A DNA stretch of 49,179 nucleotides from an uncultured Clostridia bacterium. GTDB taxonomy: Bacteria; Bacillota; Clostridia; TANB77; CAG-508. The translations under genes and the position numbers were made by a program. This document shows, in pieces, positions 1 through 7,049 of the stretch; position 1 is the first letter of the stretch, and every line of letters starts with the position of its first letter. The stretch spans positions 1 to 49,179 of the forward strand of contig CANRKZ010000004.1 in assembly GCA_947631335.1 (NCBI GenBank), read 5' to 3'. The notes beneath the pieces were generated by a model. It was not told the DNA's origin, ran no database searches, and saw nothing but the letters and a program-made list of their open reading frames with translations.

Positions 1-422
1 AAGTAGAAGTAATTGATGAAAAATTACAAATTTTAATTGATGATATGATAGAAACAATGCATAAATATAATGGAGTAGGACTTGCGGCAGTTCAAGTAGG
101 AGTATTAAAAAGAGTTGTTGTAATAGATATTTATGACGATAATGGACCAATTGTATTAATTAATCCGGTTATTCTAAAAACAAAAGGAGAGCAAGAGATA
201 GACGAAGGATGTTTAAGTTTTCCAAATCAATTTGCCAAAGTAGTAAGACCAACTGAAGTTGTTGCAGAATATACTAATAGAGAGGGAAAAAGGATGAAAG
301 TAAAGGCAAAGGAATTATTAGCTCAAGCAATTTGTCATGAAGTGGATCATTTAAATGGAGAAGTGTTTATCGATAAAATAGTACCAGGTACTTTAGAATA
401 TATAGAACCAGAAAAACAATAA
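1..422 (+). CDS. def: Peptide deformylase, 5' end outside window
   Basis: Removes the formyl group from the N-terminal methionine of new proteins, using a metal ion. The reading frame is open from base 3 to the stop at 420-422, so the true start lies left of the window; the first ATG in view (45) is internal. All three family motifs are present in order: GVGLAAVQVG (motif 1), EGCLSFP with the metal-binding Cys (motif 2), and HEVDH with the two metal-binding His and catalytic Glu (motif 3). About 20-30 N-terminal residues are missing compared with a normal deformylase. fmt follows 36 bases later, the usual def-fmt pairing in which one enzyme adds and the other removes the formyl group. Confidence 0.96.
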   Translation, partial: VEVIDEKLQILIDDMIETMHKYNGVGLAAVQVGVLKRVVVIDIYDDNGPIVLINPVILKTKGEQEIDEGCLSFPNQFAKVVRPTEVVAEYTNREGKRMKVKAKELLAQAICHEVDHLNGEVFIDKIVPGTLEYIEPEKQ

Positions 423-458
423 GATTTTCTATAATATAAGCTTTGAAAGGAGAAAAAT

Positions 459-1415
459 ATGAAAATTATTTTTATGGGGACGCCGGATTTTGCAAAGGAA
501 AGCTTGGAAGCGGTATACAATGCAGGTTATGAAATTTTAGGAATTGTGACAAATCCTGATAAACCAAAGGGTAGAGGAATGAAGATGATAGCATCTCCAG
601 TAAAACAATTTGCTTTAGAAAAAAAATTAAAAATATATCAACCTCTAAAATTAAAAAACAATACAGAATTCATAGAAGAAATAAAAAAATTAAATCCAGA
701 TATTATCTGTGTAGTAGCATATGGAAAGATATTACCAAAAGAAATTTTAGAAATTCCAAGATTAGGTTGTATTAATGTTCATGGGTCTCTACTTCCTAAA
801 TATCGAGGAGCTGCTCCTATACAATGGGCTGTATTAAATGGAGATAATACAACGGGTATTACGACTATGTATATGGATATAGGAATGGATACTGGTGATA
901 TAATTTTGAAACAAGAAGTCAAAATTGGAGAGGATGAAACAACCGGTGAATTATGGAATAGACTTTCTAAAATTGGTGGGGATATATTAGTTGAAACTAT
1001 AAAAAGAATTGAACAAGGAACGGCACCAAGAGAAAAACAAGGTGATAATTTTACAATGGCTCCGATGCTTAGTAAGGAAATGGCTAAAATAGATTGGGAA
1101 AACAAAACGGCTAAAGAAATAAAAAATTTAGTAAGAGGGCTAAATCCAATTATGGGAGCTTATACTTTTTTAAATGGAAAGAAGCTAAAATTTTGGAAAG
1201 TAGCAGTTGCAACTGACCAAGAAATTATAGCGGATAATATGGGGATTTTAAGAAATGGTACTGTATTAGTATCTGACCAAAAAGATGGATTATTTATTAA
1301 AACGAAAGAAGGAATTCTAAAAGTATTAGAGATTCAAGGTGAAAATGCGAAAAGAATGTCAATTGGAGATTTTTTAAGGGGAAACTTTATAGAAGAATTT
1401 GAGGTGTTCGAATAG
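459..1415 (+). CDS. fmt: Methionyl-tRNA formyltransferase
   Basis: Transfers a formyl group from 10-formyl-THF to initiator Met-tRNA. The 318-residue length is standard. Seen: the N-terminal MGTPDFA strand of the formyltransferase Rossmann fold, INVHGSLLPKYRGAAPIQ holding the catalytic Asn and His and the SLLP tRNA-loop motif, and MDTGDI with the catalytic Asp; a C-terminal OB-like domain follows. The ATG at 459 has an AAAGGAG ribosome site seven bases upstream. It lies directly downstream of def and probably shares its transcript. The formyl donor could be supplied by the fhs product encoded at 5.2-6.9 kb. Confidence 0.97.
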   Translation: MKIIFMGTPDFAKESLEAVYNAGYEILGIVTNPDKPKGRGMKMIASPVKQFALEKKLKIYQPLKLKNNTEFIEEIKKLNPDIICVVAYGKILPKEILEIPRLGCINVHGSLLPKYRGAAPIQWAVLNGDNTTGITTMYMDIGMDTGDIILKQEVKIGEDETTGELWNRLSKIGGDILVETIKRIEQGTAPREKQGDNFTMAPMLSKEMAKIDWENKTAKEIKNLVRGLNPIMGAYTFLNGKKLKFWKVAVATDQEIIADNMGILRNGTVLVSDQKDGLFIKTKEGILKVLEIQGENAKRMSIGDFLRGNFIEEFEVFE

Positions 1416-1461
1416 AAGTAAGGTTTGATTTACTTTTATTACTAAAATTTAAAGAAAATAG

Positions 1462-1490
1462 TTGTAAAAAAAAGAAAAAATTGATATACT
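1462..1490 (+). promoter_or_regulatory. Sigma-A-type promoter for the Asp23 operon
   Basis: A -35 box TTGTAA (1462-1467) and a -10 box TATACT (1485-1490) are separated by exactly 17 bases in the gap between fmt and the Asp23 gene. Transcription would start near 1497, just ahead of the hairpin at 1511-1534. Confidence 0.6.
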
Positions 1491-1510
1491 TAATTGGAGA
1501 ATGATAAGTA

Positions 1511-1534
1511 TATCTTTTTTTATAAAAAAAGATA
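1511..1534 (+). other. Perfect 11-bp hairpin in the Asp23 5' leader
   Basis: The stem TATCTTTTTTT pairs with AAAAAAAGATA across a two-base centre, so the innermost pairs will open into a loop. It lies between the predicted transcription start and the ribosome site (GGAGG, 1541-1545). It is mostly A:T and lacks a trailing T-run in the plus direction. It could stabilise the mRNA start or act as a weak terminator for fmt; its role is not determined. Confidence 0.4.
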
Positions 1535-1553
1535 TCAAAAGGAGGAAATGAAG

Positions 1554-1994
1554 ATGAGTGAAGAAAAAAATGAAAAAGAAGAATTAGTAGGATTAGATAA
1601 TGAAATAAAAACGGAAAATGATGAAATTAAAATATCAAATGACGTCGTAGCAGTAATAGCTGGAGTAGCAGTATCAGAGGTTCCAGGAGTTGCTGGAATG
1701 GCAGGAGGATTTGCAGGAGGTATTTCAGAAGTATTTAGTGGTAAGAAAAACCTAGCAAAAGGTATAAAAGTAGAAGTAGCAGAAAATGATGTAAAAATAG
1801 ATGTTAATATTATTGTAGAATATGGTTCAAGAATACCAGATGTTGCTTTTGAAATTCAAAATAGAGTAAAAAAAGCAGTCGAAAGTATGACAGGACTAAA
1901 CGTAGAAGAAGTAAATGTACATGTTCAAGGTGTTAACACAGATACATCCAAAGAAGAAATGGCAGTCGAAGACATAAAAAAAGAAGAAGAATAA
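1554..1994 (+). CDS. Asp23/Gls24 family envelope stress protein
   Basis: A 146-residue cytoplasmic Asp23 (DUF322) protein. The conserved core is visible: residues DVVAVIAGVAVSEVPGVAGM, then a glycine-rich stretch, then VDVNIIVEYG-like strands (IDVNIIVEYGSRIPDVAFEI) and a closing GLNVEEVNVHVQGV. The ATG at 1554 is preferred over ATG 1548 and over 1494 because GGAGG (1541-1545) sits eight bases before it. In staphylococci Asp23 is tethered to the membrane by AmaP; here an AmaP-type gene and a DUF2273 gene follow directly, the standard arrangement. The acidic, lysine-rich N- and C-terminal tails are not conserved. The exact function of the family is unknown; an envelope-stress role is inferred from relatives. 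Confidence 0.93.
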   Translation: MSEEKNEKEELVGLDNEIKTENDEIKISNDVVAVIAGVAVSEVPGVAGMAGGFAGGISEVFSGKKNLAKGIKVEVAENDVKIDVNIIVEYGSRIPDVAFEIQNRVKKAVESMTGLNVEEVNVHVQGVNTDTSKEEMAVEDIKKEEE

Positions 1995-2030
1995 AAAAAG
2001 ATAGATAGAAAGAAAAGGAGAAAAAAAGAA

Positions 2031-2591
2031 ATGAAAATTTTAGAAAAAATCACATTAATCATATATTCTAATCTTATATTAATAGTATCAATTATATTAT
2101 GTTTATTATTATTTGGATGGCTAGATATACAGTTAGTAGGAAATGTAGTATATAAACTTATAGAAGGAGATACATCCAGCAAAATTTTACTAGGAGTTAG
2201 TGTAGTATTTATCTTACTTTCAATCAAATGCATCTTTTTTGATTCAACAGCAAAAAGACAAGCAAAGGAGGGTCAAGGGGTTCTATTAGAAAATGAAAGC
2301 GGAAAGCTTATGATATCAAAAGAAACAATAGAAAATCTAGTGAATTCCGTAGCATTAAATTTTCAAAGTGCTGAACAAGTAACTACTAAAGTAGAATTAG
2401 ATAAAGAAAATAATGTAAAAGTATATGTAAATTTAATTATAAGTTCAGATGCTGTTATAAAAGAATTATCTGCTAATCTTCAAAACAAAATAAAAGAGAA
2501 AATAAAAACAACAACGGATTTAGAAGTAAAAGAAGTAAATATCACAGTTAAAAAAGTTGCACAAAAGGAAGAAGAAGCACAAGAAGCTTAA
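2031..2591 (+). CDS. amaP: AmaP-type membrane anchor for Asp23
   Basis: A 186-residue protein of the alkaline-shock-response membrane anchor family. It has two N-terminal membrane helices (about residues 8-30 and 50-68) and then a soluble domain resembling Asp23 itself (for example VTTKVELDKENNVKVYVNLII and LEVKEVNITV). In relatives this protein holds Asp23 at the membrane. It lies between the Asp23 gene and a DUF2273 gene, which supports the assignment. Ribosome site AAAGGAG precedes ATG 2031. The C-terminus is charged and not distinctive. Confidence 0.85.
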   Translation: MKILEKITLIIYSNLILIVSIILCLLLFGWLDIQLVGNVVYKLIEGDTSSKILLGVSVVFILLSIKCIFFDSTAKRQAKEGQGVLLENESGKLMISKETIENLVNSVALNFQSAEQVTTKVELDKENNVKVYVNLIISSDAVIKELSANLQNKIKEKIKTTTDLEVKEVNITVKKVAQKEEEAQEA

Positions 2592-2624
2592 GTTTAGATT
2601 ATGTAGAAAGGAACGTGATATCAA

Positions 2625-2828
2625 ATGAATGGGTTGAAAGATATTTGGAACCAGTATAAAGGTACTATTATTGGAATTATTATCGCAATTTTAATATTAA
2701 TTACCAGATTACATGATTTGATATTAGCAATTGTTATATTAGTTTTAGGAGCTTTTATCGGAAATTATGTACAACAAAATAAAGATTTTGTTAAAACAAA
2801 ATTAAAGAATTTTATTGATAAAATATAA
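2625..2828 (+). CDS. DUF2273 small membrane protein
   Basis: A 67-residue protein with two hydrophobic helices (about residues 14-27 and 30-46: [15 protein letters not shown] then [19 protein letters not shown]) and a basic tail. Size, topology and position between amaP and nusB match the DUF2273 family that accompanies Asp23/AmaP in many Firmicutes. The start ATG follows GAAAGGAACG. Biochemical function is unknown; a structural part in the Asp23 membrane assembly is inferred from synteny. Confidence 0.85.
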   Translation: MNGLKDIWNQYKGTIIGIIIAILILITRLHDLILAIVILVLGAFIGNYVQQNKDFVKTKLKNFIDKI

Positions 2829-2850
2829 AAATCACTGGGAAGGAAAAAAC

Positions 2851-3252
2851 ATGAATAGATCAGAAATAAGAGAACAAGCATTTAAATTAATTTATAGTTT
2901 AGAAATACAAAAAAAAGAGGTATTGGAAGAACAAATAGAACTTTTTATTCAAAATAACAATATAAAAAATAAAAATGCAATGGAATATATAAAAGATGCT
3001 ATTTTGGGTATTGAAAAAAACAAAGAAAATATTATAGAGAAAATAGAAAAAAATCTAAAATCTGATTGGAAAATTGATAGAATTTCTAAAGTAGATTTAG
3101 CAATATTAAAACTTGCAATTTATGAAATAAAATATAAAGGGGTACCATTTAAAGTGGTCATTAATGAAGCAGTAGAGTTAGCAAAAAAATATGGAGAAGA
3201 TAATTCAAAGAAATTTGTAAATGGAATTTTAGCAAGTATTGTAAAAGAATAG
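2851..3252 (+). CDS. nusB: Transcription antitermination factor NusB
   Basis: A 133-residue all-helical RNA-binding protein that, with NusE/S10, binds boxA RNA and promotes rRNA antitermination. The family start motif is clear ([17 protein letters not shown]), as are the C-terminal signature [18 protein letters not shown] and [20 protein letters not shown], ending [12 protein letters not shown] 2851 is preferred because GGGAAGG lies just upstream; an earlier in-frame ATG at 2815 overlaps the previous gene and has no ribosome site. The order DUF2273-nusB-xseA-xseB is common in Clostridia. Confidence 0.96.
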   Translation: MNRSEIREQAFKLIYSLEIQKKEVLEEQIELFIQNNNIKNKNAMEYIKDAILGIEKNKENIIEKIEKNLKSDWKIDRISKVDLAILKLAIYEIKYKGVPFKVVINEAVELAKKYGEDNSKKFVNGILASIVKE

Positions 3253-3269
3253 AAAAGGAAGAATCTAAA

Positions 3270-4463
3270 ATGAAATATACAGATATGGCAATCACAGTTT
3301 CTGATTTAAATCGATATATAAAAGATAAAATAGCCGATGATGAATATTTAAATAATGTATTAATTAAAGGAGAAATATCAAATTTTAAAAATCACTATAC
3401 AGGGCATATGTATTTTACTTTAAAAGATGAAAAATCTCTGATTAAATGTATAATGTTTAAATCTTATGCAACAAAACTAACTTTCATGCCAAAGGATGGC
3501 ATGAAAGTTATGATTTTGGGTGGAGTTTCTGTTTTTGAAAGAGATGGAGTTTATCAAATTTACGTAAGAACCATGCAGGAAGATGGGTTAGGAGACTTAT
3601 ATACGAAATATCAAGAATTAAAATTAAGATTAGAAAAACAGGGACTTTTTGATGAAAATCATAAAATAAGTATTCCACTTATGCCAAAAGTGATTGGAGT
3701 ATTAACCTCACAAACTGGATCAGTAATCAAAGATATTATTAATGTATCAACAAGAAGAAATCCGAATGTTTATATTAAATTATTACCAGTTCCTGTACAA
3801 GGAGAAGGAGCAGCGGAAAAAATAGCAGAAGGAATTGAATTTATGAATCGAAATAAGTTAGCAGATGTACTGATTTTAGCTCGTGGAGGAGGTTCTTTAG
3901 AAGACTTATGGCCATTTAATGAAGAAATAGTTGCCAATAGTATTTATCATTCTGAGATTCCAATTATATCAGCAGTAGGACATGAAACTGATTTTACAAT
4001 AGCAGATTTTGTAGCGGATTTAAGGGCACCAACACCATCAGCTGCAGCAGAACTTGCTGTTCCACATATTTATGAAATAAAAAAGAAGATTATTACCTAT
4101 CAAGATAGATTAAAAATAGCATTAGTAAAGAAAGTAGAATTCATGAAACTTCGATACGAAAAATGTATGTCAAATTCGATTTTTAAAGAGCCATTACGAA
4201 AGGTAAATGACAATTATTTAAAAATAGATGGGTATTTAAAACAGATGGAAAATAGTATAAAGGAAAAGCAAGAAAAAGAAAAGACAAAATATTTAGAATT
4301 AGTAGCTAAATTAGATGCTCTAAGCCCTCTAAAAACATTATATAGAGGCTATTCGATTACAGAAAAGAATGGAAACATTGTAAAAAGTAAAGAAGAATTA
4401 GAAAAAGGAGATCTTATAAAAATTAGGTTTATCGACGGAGAAAAGCAAGCTATGGTCAAATAA
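3270..4463 (+). CDS. xseA: Exodeoxyribonuclease VII large subunit
   Basis: The catalytic large subunit of ExoVII, which degrades single-stranded DNA to oligonucleotides. Its 397 residues are normal length. The N-terminal OB fold is visible (NVLIKGEISNFKNHYTGHMY, FTLKDEKSLIKCIMF), then the catalytic region with GVLTSQTGSVIKDI, RGGGSLEDLWPFN and PIISAVGHETDFTIADFVAD followed by RAPTPSAAAELAVP; a long coiled coil and the C-terminal SPLKTLYRGYSI segment follow. It begins 18 bases after nusB and xseB follows 44 bases later. A 13-bp perfect inverted repeat lies inside the gene at 3478-3510. Confidence 0.97.
   Translation: MKYTDMAITVSDLNRYIKDKIADDEYLNNVLIKGEISNFKNHYTGHMYFTLKDEKSLIKCIMFKSYATKLTFMPKDGMKVMILGGVSVFERDGVYQIYVRTMQEDGLGDLYTKYQELKLRLEKQGLFDENHKISIPLMPKVIGVLTSQTGSVIKDIINVSTRRNPNVYIKLLPVPVQGEGAAEKIAEGIEFMNRNKLADVLILARGGGSLEDLWPFNEEIVANSIYHSEIPIISAVGHETDFTIADFVADLRAPTPSAAAELAVPHIYEIKKKIITYQDRLKIALVKKVEFMKLRYEKCMSNSIFKEPLRKVNDNYLKIDGYLKQMENSIKEKQEKEKTKYLELVAKLDALSPLKTLYRGYSITEKNGNIVKSKEELEKGDLIKIRFIDGEKQAMVK
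3478..3510 (+). repeat. 13-bp perfect inverted repeat inside xseA
   Basis: The arm TAACTTTCATGCC (3478-3490) is matched exactly by GGCATGAAAGTTA (3498-3510) across a seven-base loop. It encodes the OB-fold segment LTFMPKDGMKV, which is conserved for protein reasons, so the symmetry may be partly chance; the mRNA would still form a strong hairpin. Confidence 0.6.
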
Positions 4464-4507
4464 AAATAGAGATAGAATGTCTTTTTAAGTAAAGGAGAAA
4501 AATAAAG

Positions 4508-4729
4508 ATGGATAAGAGTTTTGAAGAAAAGATGGAGGATTTAGAAAAAATTGTAAAAGAGCTAGAGAAGGGAGATTTAAATTTAGACCATTCTGTATCG
4601 AAATTTGAAAAAGGAATCCAAATTTCAAAAGAATGTAATAAAATATTAGAAGAAGCAGAAAGAAAAATTACAATATTATTAAATAAAGATGGAGAAATAA
4701 AGGAAGATAATTTTGAAACGGAAGAATAG
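4508..4729 (+). CDS. xseB: Exodeoxyribonuclease VII small subunit
   Basis: A 73-residue helical hairpin protein that coats the coiled coil of XseA. The family pattern is plain: SFEEKMEDLEKIVKELEKGD, then LNLDHSVSKFEKGIQISKEC and LEEAERKI. The ribosome site AAAGGAG precedes ATG 4508. The last residues (KEDNFETEE) are an unconserved acidic tail. Adjacent to and co-directional with xseA. Confidence 0.96.
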   Translation: MDKSFEEKMEDLEKIVKELEKGDLNLDHSVSKFEKGIQISKECNKILEEAERKITILLNKDGEIKEDNFETEE

Positions 4730-4759
4730 TTCATAAAATAAAAGGGGAGAAAAACGAAA

Positions 4760-5200
4760 ATGAATGATTTAATAGACTTTATACAAAATAAATATATTTA
4801 TATACCATTTCTTTTATGGTTTGGAATTCAATTGTTTAAGTTGATTTATGATTTAGCTACAACAAAAAAATTTAATTTTAAAAGAATTATGGGAGCAGGA
4901 GGAATGCCAAGCTCTCACTCTGCTGTGGTAACTGGGTTAGCTACTTTAATTGGAAAATATGAAGGAGTTAATACACCAATATTTGCTGTTTCTCTTATTA
5001 TCGCATTTGTAGTTATGTATGATGCATGTGGAGTAAGAAGAGCAGCAGGAAAACAAGCACAATTATTAAATAAATTAATAGAAACACCTGGTTTAACTAG
5101 TGTACAAGTATCAGAAAGATTAGTAGAAGTTTTAGGGCATACTCCAGTTCAAGTATTTGTAGGAGCAGGAATAGGAGTAATTGTAGGGCTAATTGCATAA
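4760..5200 (+). CDS. DUF212 (divergent PAP2) membrane protein
   Basis: A 146-residue integral membrane protein of the DUF212 family (YuiD of Bacillus subtilis), distantly related to PAP2 acid phosphatases. Seen: MGAGGMPSSHSAVV, the family's signature with the PAP2-like SSHS, then VMYDACGVRRAAGKQA and a C-terminal GHTPVQVFVGAGIGVIVG. Three to four hydrophobic segments are present. Substrate is unknown. Ribosome site AGGGGAG precedes ATG 4760, and fhs begins 16 bases after its stop. Confidence 0.88.
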   Translation: MNDLIDFIQNKYIYIPFLLWFGIQLFKLIYDLATTKKFNFKRIMGAGGMPSSHSAVVTGLATLIGKYEGVNTPIFAVSLIIAFVVMYDACGVRRAAGKQAQLLNKLIETPGLTSVQVSERLVEVLGHTPVQVFVGAGIGVIVGLIA

Positions 5201-5215
5201 AAAGGGGGAAAAACC

Positions 5216-6878
5216 ATGACAGATATTGAAATCGCGAGAAGTACAAAATTAGAAAAAATTGAAAAAATAGCAAATAAAGTAGGAATTGAAGAAGAAAATC
5301 TAGAATTATATGGAAAATACAAAGCAAAGATAGCAAACGATGTTTATCAAAAACTAGAAAATAAAAAAGATGGAAAATTAATTTTAGTAACAGCAATTAG
5401 TCCAACACCTTTAGGAGAGGGAAAAACAACAATTTCAATTGCAATTGCGGATGGATTACAAAAAATTGGAAAGAAATCAATACTAGCTTTAAGAGAACCT
5501 TCTTTAGGACCTGTGTTTGGTATAAAAGGAGGAGCAACAGGAGGAGGAAAAGTGCAAATAGCTCCTATGGAAGAAATCAATCTTCATTTTACAGGAGATA
5601 TTCATGCAATAACAGCAGCTAATAATTTACTTTCAAGTTTAATTGATAATCATATTTATTTTGGAAATGAACTACAATTTGATCAAGTAGTTTGGAAAAG
5701 ATGTCTTGATTTAAATGATAGGCAATTAAGAGAAATTACAACAGGATTATCAGGAGAGAAAAAAATAGTTCCTAGACAAGATAAATTTGATATTACAGTG
5801 GCTTCTGAAATTATGGCAATTGTATGCTTATCAAAAAATATAATAGATTTAAAAGAAAGACTTGGAAATATAGTAATAGGATATAATAAAAAGCAAGAAC
5901 CAATTTATGCTAAACAATTAAATGCAGAAGGGGCAATGACAGTACTTTTAAAAGATGCTATAAAACCTAATTTAGTGCAAACATTAGAACATACTCCAGC
6001 CATTATACACGGTGGCCCATTTGCTAATATTGCGCATGGATGTAATAGTATTATTGCGACTAAAATGGCATTAAAACTCTCAGATTATGTTGTTACAGAA
6101 GCTGGATTTGGTGCTGATTTAGGAGCAGAAAAATTCTTAGATATAAAATGCAGAAAAGCAGGACTAAAACCAAATGCAGTCGTTTTAGTAGCAACTATTA
6201 AAGCAATTAAATATCATGGTGGAGTAGAAAAAGAAAAAATACAAGAAGAAAACTTAGAAGGTCTTAGCAAAGGAATGGACAACTTATATCGACATATCGA
6301 TAATTTAAAAAATAAATTTGGATTAAATGTTATTGTTGCTCTTAATCGATATGTTTCGGATACAGAAAAAGAAATTGAATTCTTACAAAAAGAATTATCT
6401 CGGAAGACAGATAGAATTAAGCTTAGTAGAAGGATGGTCAAAAGGTGGTAAAGGAGCAACTGATATTGCCGAAAAACTAGTTGATTTAGTAGAAAAACCA
6501 GAAAATTTTAAATATATGTATGAAGACAAAGATTCTATACTAGAAAAAATTCAAAAAGTAACAACAAAAATATATGGAGCAAAAGAAGTAAAATATTCTG
6601 ATAAAGCAAAAAAAGAAATAGAAAAAATAGAAAAATTAGGTTATGGTGATTTACCAGTATGTATTGCAAAAACTCAATATTCTTTTTCAGATGATCCAAA
6701 AAATTTAGAATGTAAGGAAGATTATAATATCTATGTACGAAATGTAGAATTAAAATCTGGAGCTGGATTTATTGTAGTTTTAGCAGGAAAAATCATGACT
6801 ATGCCTGGACTTCCAAAAGTTCCTGCAGCAGAGAATATTAATATCGATGAAAATGGCGAAATTATAGGAATTTTCTAA
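5216..6878 (+). CDS. fhs: Formate-tetrahydrofolate ligase, with one in-frame CGG +1 shift
   Basis: ATP-dependent synthesis of 10-formyl-THF from formate and THF, feeding purine synthesis, initiator tRNA formylation and one-carbon metabolism. Seen: [12 protein letters not shown] (P-loop), [47 protein letters not shown], and at the C-terminus [23 protein letters not shown]. The frame from 5216 runs only to 6451 (411 aa); the C-terminal third is one base out of phase. The break is exactly at an in-frame CGG (6401-6403): skipping its C gives [21 protein letters not shown] and a 553-residue protein, the usual length being about 556. It could be called a pseudogene in isolation, but the same event recurs in four other genes here. 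A terminator follows at 6937. Confidence 0.93.
6401..6403 (+). other. CGG +1 frameshift site in fhs
   Basis: The upstream frame reads GAA TTA TCT CGG AAG. Reading GGA (6402-6404) after TCT as residue Gly396 puts the ribosome into the frame that encodes the rest of Fhs. Without a shift the product would end at 6451 after 411 residues. Confidence 0.8.
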
Positions 6879-6936
6879 TAAATATAAAACATGATTATTT
6901 AATAACTGATATTGAATAATGTATTGATATATGAAT

Positions 6937-6985
6937 AAAAAAGCAAATGATATGATATTTTTATATTGTTTGCTTTTTTATTTTA
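6937..6985 (+). terminator. Rho-independent terminator after fhs
   Basis: Arms AAAAAAGCAAA (6937-6947) and TTTGCTTTTTT (6969-6979) form an 11-bp stem with a 21-base loop, followed by more T-rich sequence. It separates fhs from the uvrA promoter. Confidence 0.7.
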
Positions 6986-7003
6986 GAAAAATATACCAAA
7001 CTC

Positions 7004-7032
7004 TTGTTTTAATGGTTGATATATAGTATAAT
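7004..7032 (+). promoter_or_regulatory. Promoter of uvrA
   Basis: A -35 box TTGTTT (7004-7009), a 17-base spacer, and a perfect -10 box TATAAT (7027-7032). The predicted start is about 7039, ten bases before the uvrA ATG at 7050, so the leader is very short. No LexA/SOS-like box (GAACnnnnGTTC) is seen here. Confidence 0.65.
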
Positions 7033-7049
7033 GTATTGGGGGTAAAATA

